A stretch of 8,267 bases of DNA, taken from positions 982-9,248 of the forward strand of contig DUGG01000042.1 in assembly GCA_013331515.1 (NCBI GenBank), written 5' to 3'. This document shows positions 1-6,232 of the stretch, piece after piece. A program made the translations under genes and the position numbers. The notes under the pieces are model-generated. The model saw only the letters and a program-made list of their open reading frames with translations, did not search any database and had not been told where the DNA came from. This DNA is from Candidatus Woesearchaeota archaeon. Lineage in GTDB: Archaea; Nanobdellota; Nanobdellia; Woesearchaeales; UBA10216. Position 1 is the first letter of the stretch. Each line of letters opens with the position of its first letter.

Positions 1-21
1 CCGCCCGGAACTCATTACAAA

Positions 22-32
22 ATATTTTTAAA
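22..32 (+). promoter_or_regulatory. TATA-like element of the operon promoter
   Basis: An A/T-only stretch (ATATTTTTAAA) stands out from its surroundings. Its centre lies about 28 bases before the atpH start codon at 56. In archaea the TATA box is usually centred about 25-27 bases before the transcription start, so the transcript should begin within a few bases of the ATG. The preceding bases (TTACAA) could be part of a BRE, but they are not a clear match. Identification rests on composition and spacing only. Confidence 0.6.
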
Positions 33-55
33 CCGCTTGGAAGAACCTCACATTC

Positions 56-412
56 ATGCCCGAACATGCCGAAATTGCCAGGTCGCCTTCCTCCGCTGCA
101 ATGGAAGAGGTCAGGAAGGCAGAACGTGAAGCAGGCAGGATTCTTGAGGAAGCAAAAAAGAATGCTGCCGCCATCTTGGCTGAGGCAAGGGAGAATGCTG
201 CTTCGTTGCAAAGGGAAAAGGAAGGTGATTTCTCAATGAAGAAAGCCGAATTGCTTGGGCGCGGGAAGGAAAAGGTTGCGGCTTTAAAGGAGAAGTCCCT
301 TGAGCAGGGGAGGGAAAGGATTGCGGCTTTCGTTAAGGCAAGCAACAAGGGGCAGGACGGTGCCGTGGCTTTGGTTCTTGAAGCATTTGAGAGGGAGATT
401 TCCCCGAGTTGA
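56..412 (+). CDS. atpH: A-type ATP synthase subunit H (peripheral stalk)
   Basis: This 118-residue, highly charged, Ala/Glu/Lys-rich protein is the expected first gene of the operon. Subunit H pairs with subunit E to form the peripheral stalk that keeps the A3B3 head from turning with the rotor. Residues 15-58 show an 11-residue rhythm: Ala at 15, 26, 37 and 48, with hydrophobic residues three to four places later. This is typical of the right-handed coiled coil of these stalks. There is no signal peptide or membrane segment. The ATG at 56 is chosen because a TATA-like box lies about 28 bases upstream. No Shine-Dalgarno sequence precedes it, so the mRNA is probably leaderless. The ATG at 101 (Met16) is an alternative but has no ribosome site either and would cut the coiled coil. 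The family is low in sequence conservation, so the call leans on position, length and coiled-coil pattern. Confidence 0.85.
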   Translation: MPEHAEIARSPSSAAMEEVRKAEREAGRILEEAKKNAAAILAEARENAASLQREKEGDFSMKKAELLGRGKEKVAALKEKSLEQGRERIAAFVKASNKGQDGAVALVLEAFEREISPS

Positions 413-418
413 GAAAAA

Positions 419-2296
419 ATGCTTGCTCCTGAACGGATGAGAAAAGTAACCGTGATTGGACCAAGGACAGTTATGGATCGCGCTGTCAAGGAGCTTTACA
501 GGCTCAGGGCTGTGCACATTACAGACCACGTGAACGGCTCTGAATACCTTGATATTGGCAGCCCTTTTGAGAGGGCAGGCAGACTGTCTGCAATCCTTGT
601 TTCTGTGAGGGCGGTTTCTGCCGCACTGGGAATCTCTGGGGAGACAGATCTTTCAAACGGTTTCAGGGCGGTAGGGGTGAAAAATCTTGCCGAGCTTGAG
701 CGTGCCGTAAAAAAGCTTAATGGCAATGTTGTAGAGGCGACGGATTCTCTCAAGGATGCCGAAAGCGGGATAAAGGGCCTCGAAATAAAGGAAGCGCAGC
801 TGGCCTGCGTGAAAAAACTTGGGCTGGAGCCTGCTGATTTTTCGCCGTGCGGCTCTCTGGCTGCTTTCATGGGCAATGTTAGGGACGCTGCGCTTCTGAG
901 AAAGGCACTTCTCGCAGTTACTGACCGGTTTGAATTTTTCAGCAGCGAGGATAAGGGCGGCTTCCTTGTCGCTGTTTTTGTTGACGCTGCAAGGAAGGTT
1001 GAAACGGCAGAACTTCTTTCCAGCCACGGGTTTGTTGATGTCCCATCGGGCGAGCTTGCGGGGATTTCCGGCACGGCTGATGGCGCGCTTGAAGGGATTG
1101 CCAGGGCGAAGGAGCGCCTGCATAAACAGGCTGAGGCGGCAGGAAAAACCCTTTCCCGCCTTGCGCTTAAGTGGAATGATTTCATCCTGTTGAGCGAGCA
1201 GCTTATTGCTTCCGAACTCGAGAAGGCAGAGGCGCCCCTGAAGTTTGGGGTGGGCAGCGGCTCTTTCATGATTGGCGGCTGGGTGCCGGCAGGCAATTTA
1301 GGGTCGCTTGAAGAAAATCTCATGAAAGTGACCGGAGAGAAGATTTACGTTGAAACCGGCATTCCCGGTCACGGGGACAGCGTTCCTGTGAAGCTGGCCA
1401 ACCCAAAGTCGGCAAGGCCGTTTGAGTTTTTCATGCGCATGTACGCATTGCCGATGTATGATGAGATTGACCCCACCATTTTCACGCTTGTCACTTTTCC
1501 TCTTTTTTTTGGGTTCATACTTGGTGATGTCGGGTATGGCCTTGTGACCTTTTTCCTTCTCTTATGGCTCAAGGGCAGGTTTCCTGCTTCGGCAGGGCTT
1601 GTCAATGTTGTCATTCCTGCTTCAGTCGCGTCCATAATTTTCGGCTTTGCGTTTGGTGAAATATTTGGATTTGAGCACGCATTCGGCATTGAATTCCCCC
1701 GCCTTATCGAACGGGCCGAGGAAGTCACCCAGATGATGATAGTTTCTGTCATCATAGGGCTGCTGCACGTTAATCTTGGGTTCCTGCTGGGTTTTGTGAA
1801 TGAGGCCCGCCACAGGGGGATTTTCAGGGCGTTCGCGGCAAAATTGTCATGGGTGTTTCTGCAATTGTGCATTGCCCTGGGCGTTTTGTCTGCCATGGGG
1901 AATGTCAACCTGCCAGTTTACGTGCCTGTCCTGCTCGGGGCGCTTTTCTCCGGGCTTATTGTCTGGACAGAAGGCTTCAGGGGGGTCATTGAGATTCCGG
2001 GCCTTCTGAGCAATCTCCTGTCATATACCCGTCTTGCTGCTGTCGGGCTTTCTTCTGTCATCCTTGCTGTAGTTGTCAATGACCTGGCTGCCGGGATGGC
2101 CCGCTCAGGCGCGGTGGGGGCGGTTGCTGGCGTGGCCACCCTTTTCATCGGGCACACCATAAACCTTGCTCTTGGCCTTCTCGGCGGGTTCCTTCATAGT
2201 TTAAGGCTGCATTATGTTGAGTTTTTTACAAAGTTTTTTGAAGGAGGAGCTGTTCCGTTCAGGCCTTTCGGCTCAAAAGCGAAAGGAGAAGCATAA
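419..2296 (+). CDS. atpI: A-type ATP synthase subunit I (membrane subunit a)
   Basis: Subunit I anchors the peripheral stalks and provides the ion half-channels beside the K ring. The 625-residue protein has the usual two parts. A soluble N-terminal arm (about 1-345) opens with the family-typical PERMRKVTVIG. A membrane half (about 350-605) has seven or eight hydrophobic segments. Family landmarks are visible: PLFFGFILGDVGYG at 361-374, and SYTRL at 535-539, whose Arg538 matches the essential arginine facing the rotor carboxylate. HSLRLHYVEFF at 593-603 is the conserved last-helix motif, and the protein closes with FRPFGSK. The start at 419 is six bases after the atpH stop. No good Shine-Dalgarno is visible (only GAG at 411-413), so translation may be coupled to atpH. 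Met7 (437) is a less likely start because PERM is usual at the N-terminus. Length is within the family range of about 600-700. Confidence 0.97.
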   Translation: MLAPERMRKVTVIGPRTVMDRAVKELYRLRAVHITDHVNGSEYLDIGSPFERAGRLSAILVSVRAVSAALGISGETDLSNGFRAVGVKNLAELERAVKKLNGNVVEATDSLKDAESGIKGLEIKEAQLACVKKLGLEPADFSPCGSLAAFMGNVRDAALLRKALLAVTDRFEFFSSEDKGGFLVAVFVDAARKVETAELLSSHGFVDVPSGELAGISGTADGALEGIARAKERLHKQAEAAGKTLSRLALKWNDFILLSEQLIASELEKAEAPLKFGVGSGSFMIGGWVPAGNLGSLEENLMKVTGEKIYVETGIPGHGDSVPVKLANPKSARPFEFFMRMYALPMYDEIDPTIFTLVTFPLFFGFILGDVGYGLVTFFLLLWLKGRFPASAGLVNVVIPASVASIIFGFAFGEIFGFEHAFGIEFPRLIERAEEVTQMMIVSVIIGLLHVNLGFLLGFVNEARHRGIFRAFAAKLSWVFLQLCIALGVLSAMGNVNLPVYVPVLLGALFSGLIVWTEGFRGVIEIPGLLSNLLSYTRLAAVGLSSVILAVVVNDLAAGMARSGAVGAVAGVATLFIGHTINLALGLLGGFLHSLRLHYVEFFTKFFEGGAVPFRPFGSKAKGEA

Positions 2297-2302
2297 AATC
2301 TC

Positions 2303-2308
2303 GGAGGT
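2303..2308 (+). promoter_or_regulatory. Strong Shine-Dalgarno site of atpK
   Basis: GGAGGT lies eight bases before the atpK ATG at 2317, in the short gap after the atpI stop. It is fully complementary to the usual archaeal 16S rRNA 3' end (CACCUCC). It is the best ribosome binding site in the operon. The K subunit is also the one needed in many copies per complex. Confidence 0.85.
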
Positions 2309-2316
2309 AAACGAAA

Positions 2317-2544
2317 ATGGTGGCAGAAGCGGGTTTGGTTGCGATTGGGGCTGGGCTGGCAATAGGCCTTACGGCAATAGCTGCCGGCATTGCTGAGAAG
2401 GAAATCGGCTCTGCGGCTGTCGGGGCCATTACTGAGAAGGAGGAGGTTTTCGCGAAGGGTCTTATCCTTACGGTAATCCCTGAAACGCTCGTAATCTTCG
2501 GCCTTGTGGTTGCAATCCTGATACTGAACCTGGCAAAGGGTTAG
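2317..2544 (+). CDS. atpK: A-type ATP synthase subunit K (proteolipid, c-ring)
   Basis: K subunits form the membrane rotor ring that carries ions past subunit I. The 75-residue protein is a single hairpin. A Gly/Ala-rich helix (about 5-27) contains GAGLAIGLTAIAAG, followed by a polar loop (about 28-47, with EKEIG and TEKEE). The second helix (about 48-71) carries the ion-binding carboxylate Glu56 in IPETLVIFGLV. This is the one-hairpin, one-carboxylate form, not the doubled 16-kDa form of eukaryotes or the multi-hairpin fusions of some methanogens and Pyrococcus. No glutamine occurs anywhere in the protein. Glutamines are common Na+ ligands in Na+-driven rings, so H+ coupling is favoured but not proven. 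The start at 2317 is fixed by GGAGGT eight bases upstream. The gene sits between atpI and atpE as expected. Confidence 0.96.
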   Translation: MVAEAGLVAIGAGLAIGLTAIAAGIAEKEIGSAAVGAITEKEEVFAKGLILTVIPETLVIFGLVVAILILNLAKG

Positions 2545-2566
2545 GCTGTTCCTGGAGATACGTTGC

Positions 2567-3130
2567 ATGGGACTTGAAAAGGTTAAGCAGGAAATACTTG
2601 AAAGCGCAGTCAAGAAGGCAGAGTCAATTACAGGTGCTGCCTCTTCTGAGGCAAAGGAAATAGCCAGGGCTGTCGACAAGCGCCTGGATGAATATGGACG
2701 CTTAATTGAAGATGAGATTGAAAAAGCTGCCGATGCCCTGAAGAGGCGCGAACTGGCCGCGACCGAGCTTGAGGTACGGAAGGGCATGCTTGCCGCCAAA
2801 AGCAGGGCCATTGAAGCAGTCTTTTCAGATGCCAGGAAAAGGATTGGCCAGCTCAGTGATAAGAGGAGGGAGTCTCACGTCAGGGCATTGCTGGACAGCG
2901 CCAGAAGCGAGCTTGCCGTGGCTGTGGTAATCTGCAACCCGAAGGATGCCGATGTGGTTGGCACTTTTGGAAAGGTGAAAGTTGTCGAGGACGGGTCAAT
3001 GTTGGGCGGCATTATTGCCGAAAGCGGCGATGGCCGCCTCAGGGTTGATTACAGCTACGACACGCTCCTGGGGCAGGTCAAGTCTAAGGTGTTAAGCGAT
3101 GTTGCAAGGGCTTTATTCGGCACGAAGTGA
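2567..3130 (+). CDS. atpE: A-type ATP synthase subunit E (peripheral stalk)
   Basis: Subunit E is the long partner of H in the peripheral stalk. Its globular C-terminal end binds the top of the A3B3 head. In this 187-residue protein, residues 1 to about 90 are a charged amphipathic helix suited to a coiled coil. Residues about 95-187 form the globular domain, with the family signature EDGSMLGGIIAESGDGRLRVDYSYDTLL near 141-168, including the Gly-Gly pair at 147-148. Family length is about 185-205. The ATG at 2567 has GGAG at 2554-2557, nine bases upstream. The gap from the atpK stop is 22 bases. Its last 32 bases overlap the start of atpC in another frame. Confidence 0.95.
   Translation: MGLEKVKQEILESAVKKAESITGAASSEAKEIARAVDKRLDEYGRLIEDEIEKAADALKRRELAATELEVRKGMLAAKSRAIEAVFSDARKRIGQLSDKRRESHVRALLDSARSELAVAVVICNPKDADVVGTFGKVKVVEDGSMLGGIIAESGDGRLRVDYSYDTLLGQVKSKVLSDVARALFGTK
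3087..3091 (+). promoter_or_regulatory. Shine-Dalgarno site of atpC inside atpE
   Basis: AGGTG lies seven bases before the ATG at 3099, within the last codons of atpE. It matches part of the GGAGGTGA consensus. It supports the upstream, overlapping start for atpC, which has no other suitable in-frame start codon before its conserved region. Confidence 0.55.
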
Positions 3131-4181
3131 AAAGGGGAGAATCGCGCTTGGCAGATTCCCCTACACGTATGCAAGGGTCAGCGTTATGCGCTCATTCCTT
3201 CTTGGGAAGGACGACTATCAGCGACTCATGAAAATGGACGTTAATGAAATTGCCAGCTACCTTCAGGGCTCCCAGTACAGGAAAGAAATTGACGAGCTGG
3301 GAATAAGGTTCAAGGGAATGCAGCTGATGGAGCTTGCACTGAACAGGAATCTCGCCAACACGTGGGCAAAGCTGAAAAATATATCCCCGCCAAACCTTCG
3401 TTCTTTGATAGCCGCTTACCTTCTGAGGGTTGACATATGGAACATTAAGACGCTGGTAAGGGGCAAATACACGAAGCTCGCCCAGGATGACCTCAGGGCA
3501 ATGCTCATCCCATCCGGCTTCCTCAATGAGAAAAGACTGGCTGAGCTGGCCAGGAAAGAGACTGTTGAGGAGATATTGAAGTCAACAGGCTTTATTGACT
3601 ACAGCCAGCTTTCCTGGGCGGTGGAAAAATTCAGGGAAACAAAGTCCATCATTGAGATTGAAAATGCCCTTGACAGGTTTTATTATTCCTCGATGGAGGC
3701 ATTCACCAGAAGGATTCCAGAGGAAGGCGTCCTTTTCAGGCAGTTTATTGACTACGAGCTTGAAATTTCTGCGTTGATTAATATCCTGAGGCTCAAGCGC
3801 ACCGGCACCCCCTCAAAGGACATCACGCGCTTTCTGATAATACCGAAAACGATAAGGCCCCTGGCATCGAAGATGGCAAACGCCGCGTCTGCTTCTGATG
3901 CTGCAAGGCTGATTGAACAAAGCCGATTCGGAAAAGCTGCCGAAAGCGGAATCAGGGAATTCGTTGCCAACGGCAGCCTGGTAAGGCTTGAGCTTGACCT
4001 TTCGAAGCTCACGCTTAAGCATTCTGCGCTCCTCATACACCAGCATCCTCTCACGGTGAGCGTGATTTTGGGTTACATGTTCGCAAAGGAACTTGAGGTC
4101 AGGAACATTAAGCTCATGCTGAAGGCCAAAAGCCTTGGCATTGACCCTGATTTCGTTGAACAGCAGATTGTTGCAGTTTAG
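3099..4181 (+). CDS. atpC: A-type ATP synthase subunit C (rotor socket, V-type d homologue)
   Basis: Subunit C is the funnel-shaped all-helical socket that joins the D/F shaft to the K ring. The protein is 360 residues, near the family's usual 350-360. The conserved N-terminal region YTYARVSVMRSFLL (22-35) is followed by KDDYQRLMKM, typical of the family. RVDIWNIKTLVRGK (110-123) contains the family D-x-x-N pattern that recurs in its repeated helical bundles. The start is partly uncertain. The ATG at 3099 overlaps atpE by 32 bases and has AGGTG seven bases upstream. The next in-frame ATG (3186) falls inside the conserved region and would remove it. A purine-rich GGGGAGA at 3134-3140 lies after the atpE stop, but no ATG, GTG or TTG in this frame follows at a useful distance. 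Translation is probably coupled to atpE. Confidence 0.93.
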   Translation: MLQGLYSARSEKGRIALGRFPYTYARVSVMRSFLLGKDDYQRLMKMDVNEIASYLQGSQYRKEIDELGIRFKGMQLMELALNRNLANTWAKLKNISPPNLRSLIAAYLLRVDIWNIKTLVRGKYTKLAQDDLRAMLIPSGFLNEKRLAELARKETVEEILKSTGFIDYSQLSWAVEKFRETKSIIEIENALDRFYYSSMEAFTRRIPEEGVLFRQFIDYELEISALINILRLKRTGTPSKDITRFLIIPKTIRPLASKMANAASASDAARLIEQSRFGKAAESGIREFVANGSLVRLELDLSKLTLKHSALLIHQHPLTVSVILGYMFAKELEVRNIKLMLKAKSLGIDPDFVEQQIVAV

Positions 4182-4191
4182 GAAGGCTAAA

Positions 4192-4479
4192 ATGGAACTT
4201 GCAGTCATAGGGAGGGAAGATTTTTGCCTGGGCTTCAGCCTGGCCGGGGTAAGGAATGTTTTTGAGACAGAAAGCCCTGCTGATTCGCTGGGGAAGGTCT
4301 TTGAAAATGCCGGCGTTGGTGTCGTTGTTTTTGATGAGTCACTGGCTGAAAAGCTTGATGAGTTTGAAAAGGCAAAGATTGAGGCAAGCGTGATGCCTGT
4401 GTTTGTAATGCTGTCATTGAAGGAAGAAAGGGACGATCTCAAAAGGATGATTAAAAAAACCCTTGGCATTGAATTGTAG
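4192..4479 (+). CDS. atpF: A-type ATP synthase subunit F (central stalk)
   Basis: Subunit F binds subunit D in the central rotor shaft and is thought to tune ATP hydrolysis. The 95-residue protein starts [20 protein letters not shown], close to the family pattern VIG-x-x-D-x-x-x-GF-x-LAG(I/V). The alternating beta/alpha pattern fits the known Rossmann-like fold. VVVFDE (44-49) and [13 protein letters not shown] (67-79) are further family-like strands, and a basic C-terminal helix follows. The frame is open upstream to an ATG at 4135, but that would add 19 residues overlapping atpC and unlike any family N-terminus. The ATG at 4192 begins exactly at the conserved strand, has AGGAAGG at 4180-4186 just before it, and lies ten bases after the atpC stop. 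Confidence 0.95.
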   Translation: MELAVIGREDFCLGFSLAGVRNVFETESPADSLGKVFENAGVGVVVFDESLAEKLDEFEKAKIEASVMPVFVMLSLKEERDDLKRMIKKTLGIEL

Positions 4480-4493
4480 GAGCGTGGTTTGAA

Positions 4494-6221
4494 ATGGGTA
4501 AGACTGGCAGGATTTATAGGGTTGCGGGACCTGTTGTTGTTGCAGAACTCGAAGCTGGCATGTACGATGTGTGCAAAGTTGGCAATGAAAAGCTTCTGGG
4601 TGAGGTAATCCAGATTAACGGCAGCCGCTGCACCATCCAGGTATACGAGGACACGACAGGAATAAAACCGGGTGAGGATGTTGAAAACACTGGCCGGCCA
4701 TTCGTCGTTGAGCTTGGCCCTGGCCTGCTTTCCTCCATTTATGATGGCATACAAAGGCCGCTTCACGTTTTGAGGAGCGTAACAGGCGATTTCATAACGA
4801 GGGGCGCAACGGCCCCAGGCCTTGACAGGAAGAAGAAGTGGGAATTCAGGGCATCGGTAAAGCCCGGGGCGCAAGTCAAGGGCGGCGACGTGATTGGCAC
4901 GGTCAGGGAAAGCGAGACAGTAATGCACAAGATTCTCGTGCCGCCAAGCAGCGGCGGGAAAATAGCAGGCATCTCTGACGGCAGCTACACTGTTGTTGAC
5001 GTCGTTGGCAAGCTTGACAATGGGACTGAGCTGAAGCTTATGCAACTTTGGCCTGTCAGGAAGCCAAGGCCTGTCACGAGGAAGCTTCTTCCTGATGTTC
5101 CTTTGATTACCGGACAGAGGGTTTTTGACTCGCTGTTCCCGCTTGCAAAAGGCGGAGTCGCCGCAATACCCGGGCCGTTTGGCTCTGGGAAAACGGTAAC
5201 ACAACAAAGTTTGGCCAAGTGGTCTGATGCTGACATTGTAGTTTACATTGGGTGCGGCGAGCGCGGAAACGAGATGACCGAGGTTCTTACAGAGTTTCCG
5301 GAGATAACAGACCCCAGGACTGAAAAGCCGTTGATGCAGAGGACCATACTGATAGCAAACACGTCCAATATGCCTGTAGCTGCAAGGGAAGCATCAGTTT
5401 ACACGGGCATAACCCTTGCCGAATATTACCGGGACATGGGATACGGCGTTGCCCTGATGGCTGATTCCACTTCAAGGTGGGCTGAGGCCATGAGGGAAAT
5501 TTCATCCAGGCTTGAGGAGATGCCAGGCGAAGAAGGCTACCCGGCTTACCTTTCAACCAGGCTTTCCGAGTTTTACGAGAGGGCTGGAAGGGCAATTACT
5601 CTGATGGGTGAGGAGGGTTCAATCAGCGTGATTGGCGCAGTCTCGCCTCCGGGAGGGGATTTTTCTGAGCCAGTGACCCAAAACACGTTGCGTGTAATAA
5701 AGACCTTCTGGGCACTCGATGCCAAACTCGCCCAGAGAAAGCATTTCCCTTCCATAAACTGGCTCAACTCTTACTCGCTCTATCTTGGCTCGCTTGAGGG
5801 CTGGTATGAGAAGAACGTCGCGCCAGACTGGTCTGCAATGGTAGGCCGCACGAGGTCTATACTGCAGGAAGAGGATAAGCTTTTGGAAATTGTCCAGCTG
5901 GTTGGCTCTGATTCGCTGCCTGAAAAGGAGCAGGTAACCCTGCTTGTCGCAAGGATGTTCCGGGAATTCTTCCTGCAGCAGAATGCATTCCACCCCGTTG
6001 ACACCTACAGCGAACCAAAGAAGACGTATCACATAATGAAGACCATACTTCACTTTGCAGACTTGGCAAAGGCTGCGCTCGAATCCGGTGTGAGGGTGCA
6101 AAGGGTTTATTCGATGAAATCAAAGGACAGGATAGCCGAGGTAAAGTTTGAAAAGGACTACGGGCAGTTTCTCGCTGCGGTGGATAAGGACATTGAAAAA
6201 GAGTTTGAATCTCTCAAGTGA
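4494..6221 (+). CDS. atpA: A-type ATP synthase subunit A (catalytic)
   Basis: Subunit A makes ATP from ADP and phosphate in the A3B3 head. It is the counterpart of F-type beta and V-type A. The 575-residue protein has the N-terminal beta barrel (about 1-70) and the A-type-specific bulge or non-homologous region (about 110-190). The nucleotide domain (about 195-440) and helical C-terminal domain follow. The P-loop is GPFGSGKT at 227-234, with Lys233 and Thr234. GERGNE at 255-260 holds the catalytic glutamate (Glu256), and [12 protein letters not shown] (321-332) is the Walker B region with Asp324. The stretch [15 protein letters not shown] (342-356) is also typical. No intein interrupts the P-loop region, although several archaeal homologues carry one there. 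The ATG at 4494 has AGGAG at 4478-4482 overlapping the atpF stop. The stop TGA at 6219-6221 overlaps the earliest possible starts of atpB. Confidence 0.98.
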   Translation: MGKTGRIYRVAGPVVVAELEAGMYDVCKVGNEKLLGEVIQINGSRCTIQVYEDTTGIKPGEDVENTGRPFVVELGPGLLSSIYDGIQRPLHVLRSVTGDFITRGATAPGLDRKKKWEFRASVKPGAQVKGGDVIGTVRESETVMHKILVPPSSGGKIAGISDGSYTVVDVVGKLDNGTELKLMQLWPVRKPRPVTRKLLPDVPLITGQRVFDSLFPLAKGGVAAIPGPFGSGKTVTQQSLAKWSDADIVVYIGCGERGNEMTEVLTEFPEITDPRTEKPLMQRTILIANTSNMPVAAREASVYTGITLAEYYRDMGYGVALMADSTSRWAEAMREISSRLEEMPGEEGYPAYLSTRLSEFYERAGRAITLMGEEGSISVIGAVSPPGGDFSEPVTQNTLRVIKTFWALDAKLAQRKHFPSINWLNSYSLYLGSLEGWYEKNVAPDWSAMVGRTRSILQEEDKLLEIVQLVGSDSLPEKEQVTLLVARMFREFFLQQNAFHPVDTYSEPKKTYHIMKTILHFADLAKAALESGVRVQRVYSMKSKDRIAEVKFEKDYGQFLAAVDKDIEKEFESLK

Positions 6222-6232
6222 TGGTGGTTGGA

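Noticed and set aside
496..1323. A 275-codon, Ser/Arg/Ala-rich open frame on the minus strand within atpI.
   Set aside because: The composition is that expected from reading G/C-rich third positions backwards. It has no domain and no start signal.
2241..2249. AAGGAGGAG near the end of atpI.
   Set aside because: It encodes the conserved FEGGA stretch and lies about 70 bases before the atpK start, too far to serve it. The closer GGAGGT is the real site.
2437..2446. AAGGAGGAGG, a strong Shine-Dalgarno-like sequence inside atpK.
   Set aside because: It encodes the polar loop residues EKEEV, and no start codon with a meaningful frame follows at a suitable distance.
4135..4191. Longer form of atpF starting at the ATG at 4135.
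   Set aside because: It would overlap atpC by 47 bases and add residues unlike the family. The conserved N-terminus begins exactly at the ATG at 4192, which has a purine-rich site upstream.
5172..5195. Possible intein in the P-loop region of atpA, as in some archaeal homologues.
   Set aside because: GPFGSGKT runs on directly into the nucleotide-domain sequence and the protein has the normal length of about 575 residues. No intein is present.
3813..5207. A 464-codon open frame on the minus strand across atpC, atpF and atpA.
   Set aside because: It lies antisense to three well-supported genes with full family motifs. Its translation shows no recognisable domain, and no promoter or ribosome site precedes it. 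It is a shadow of codon bias.
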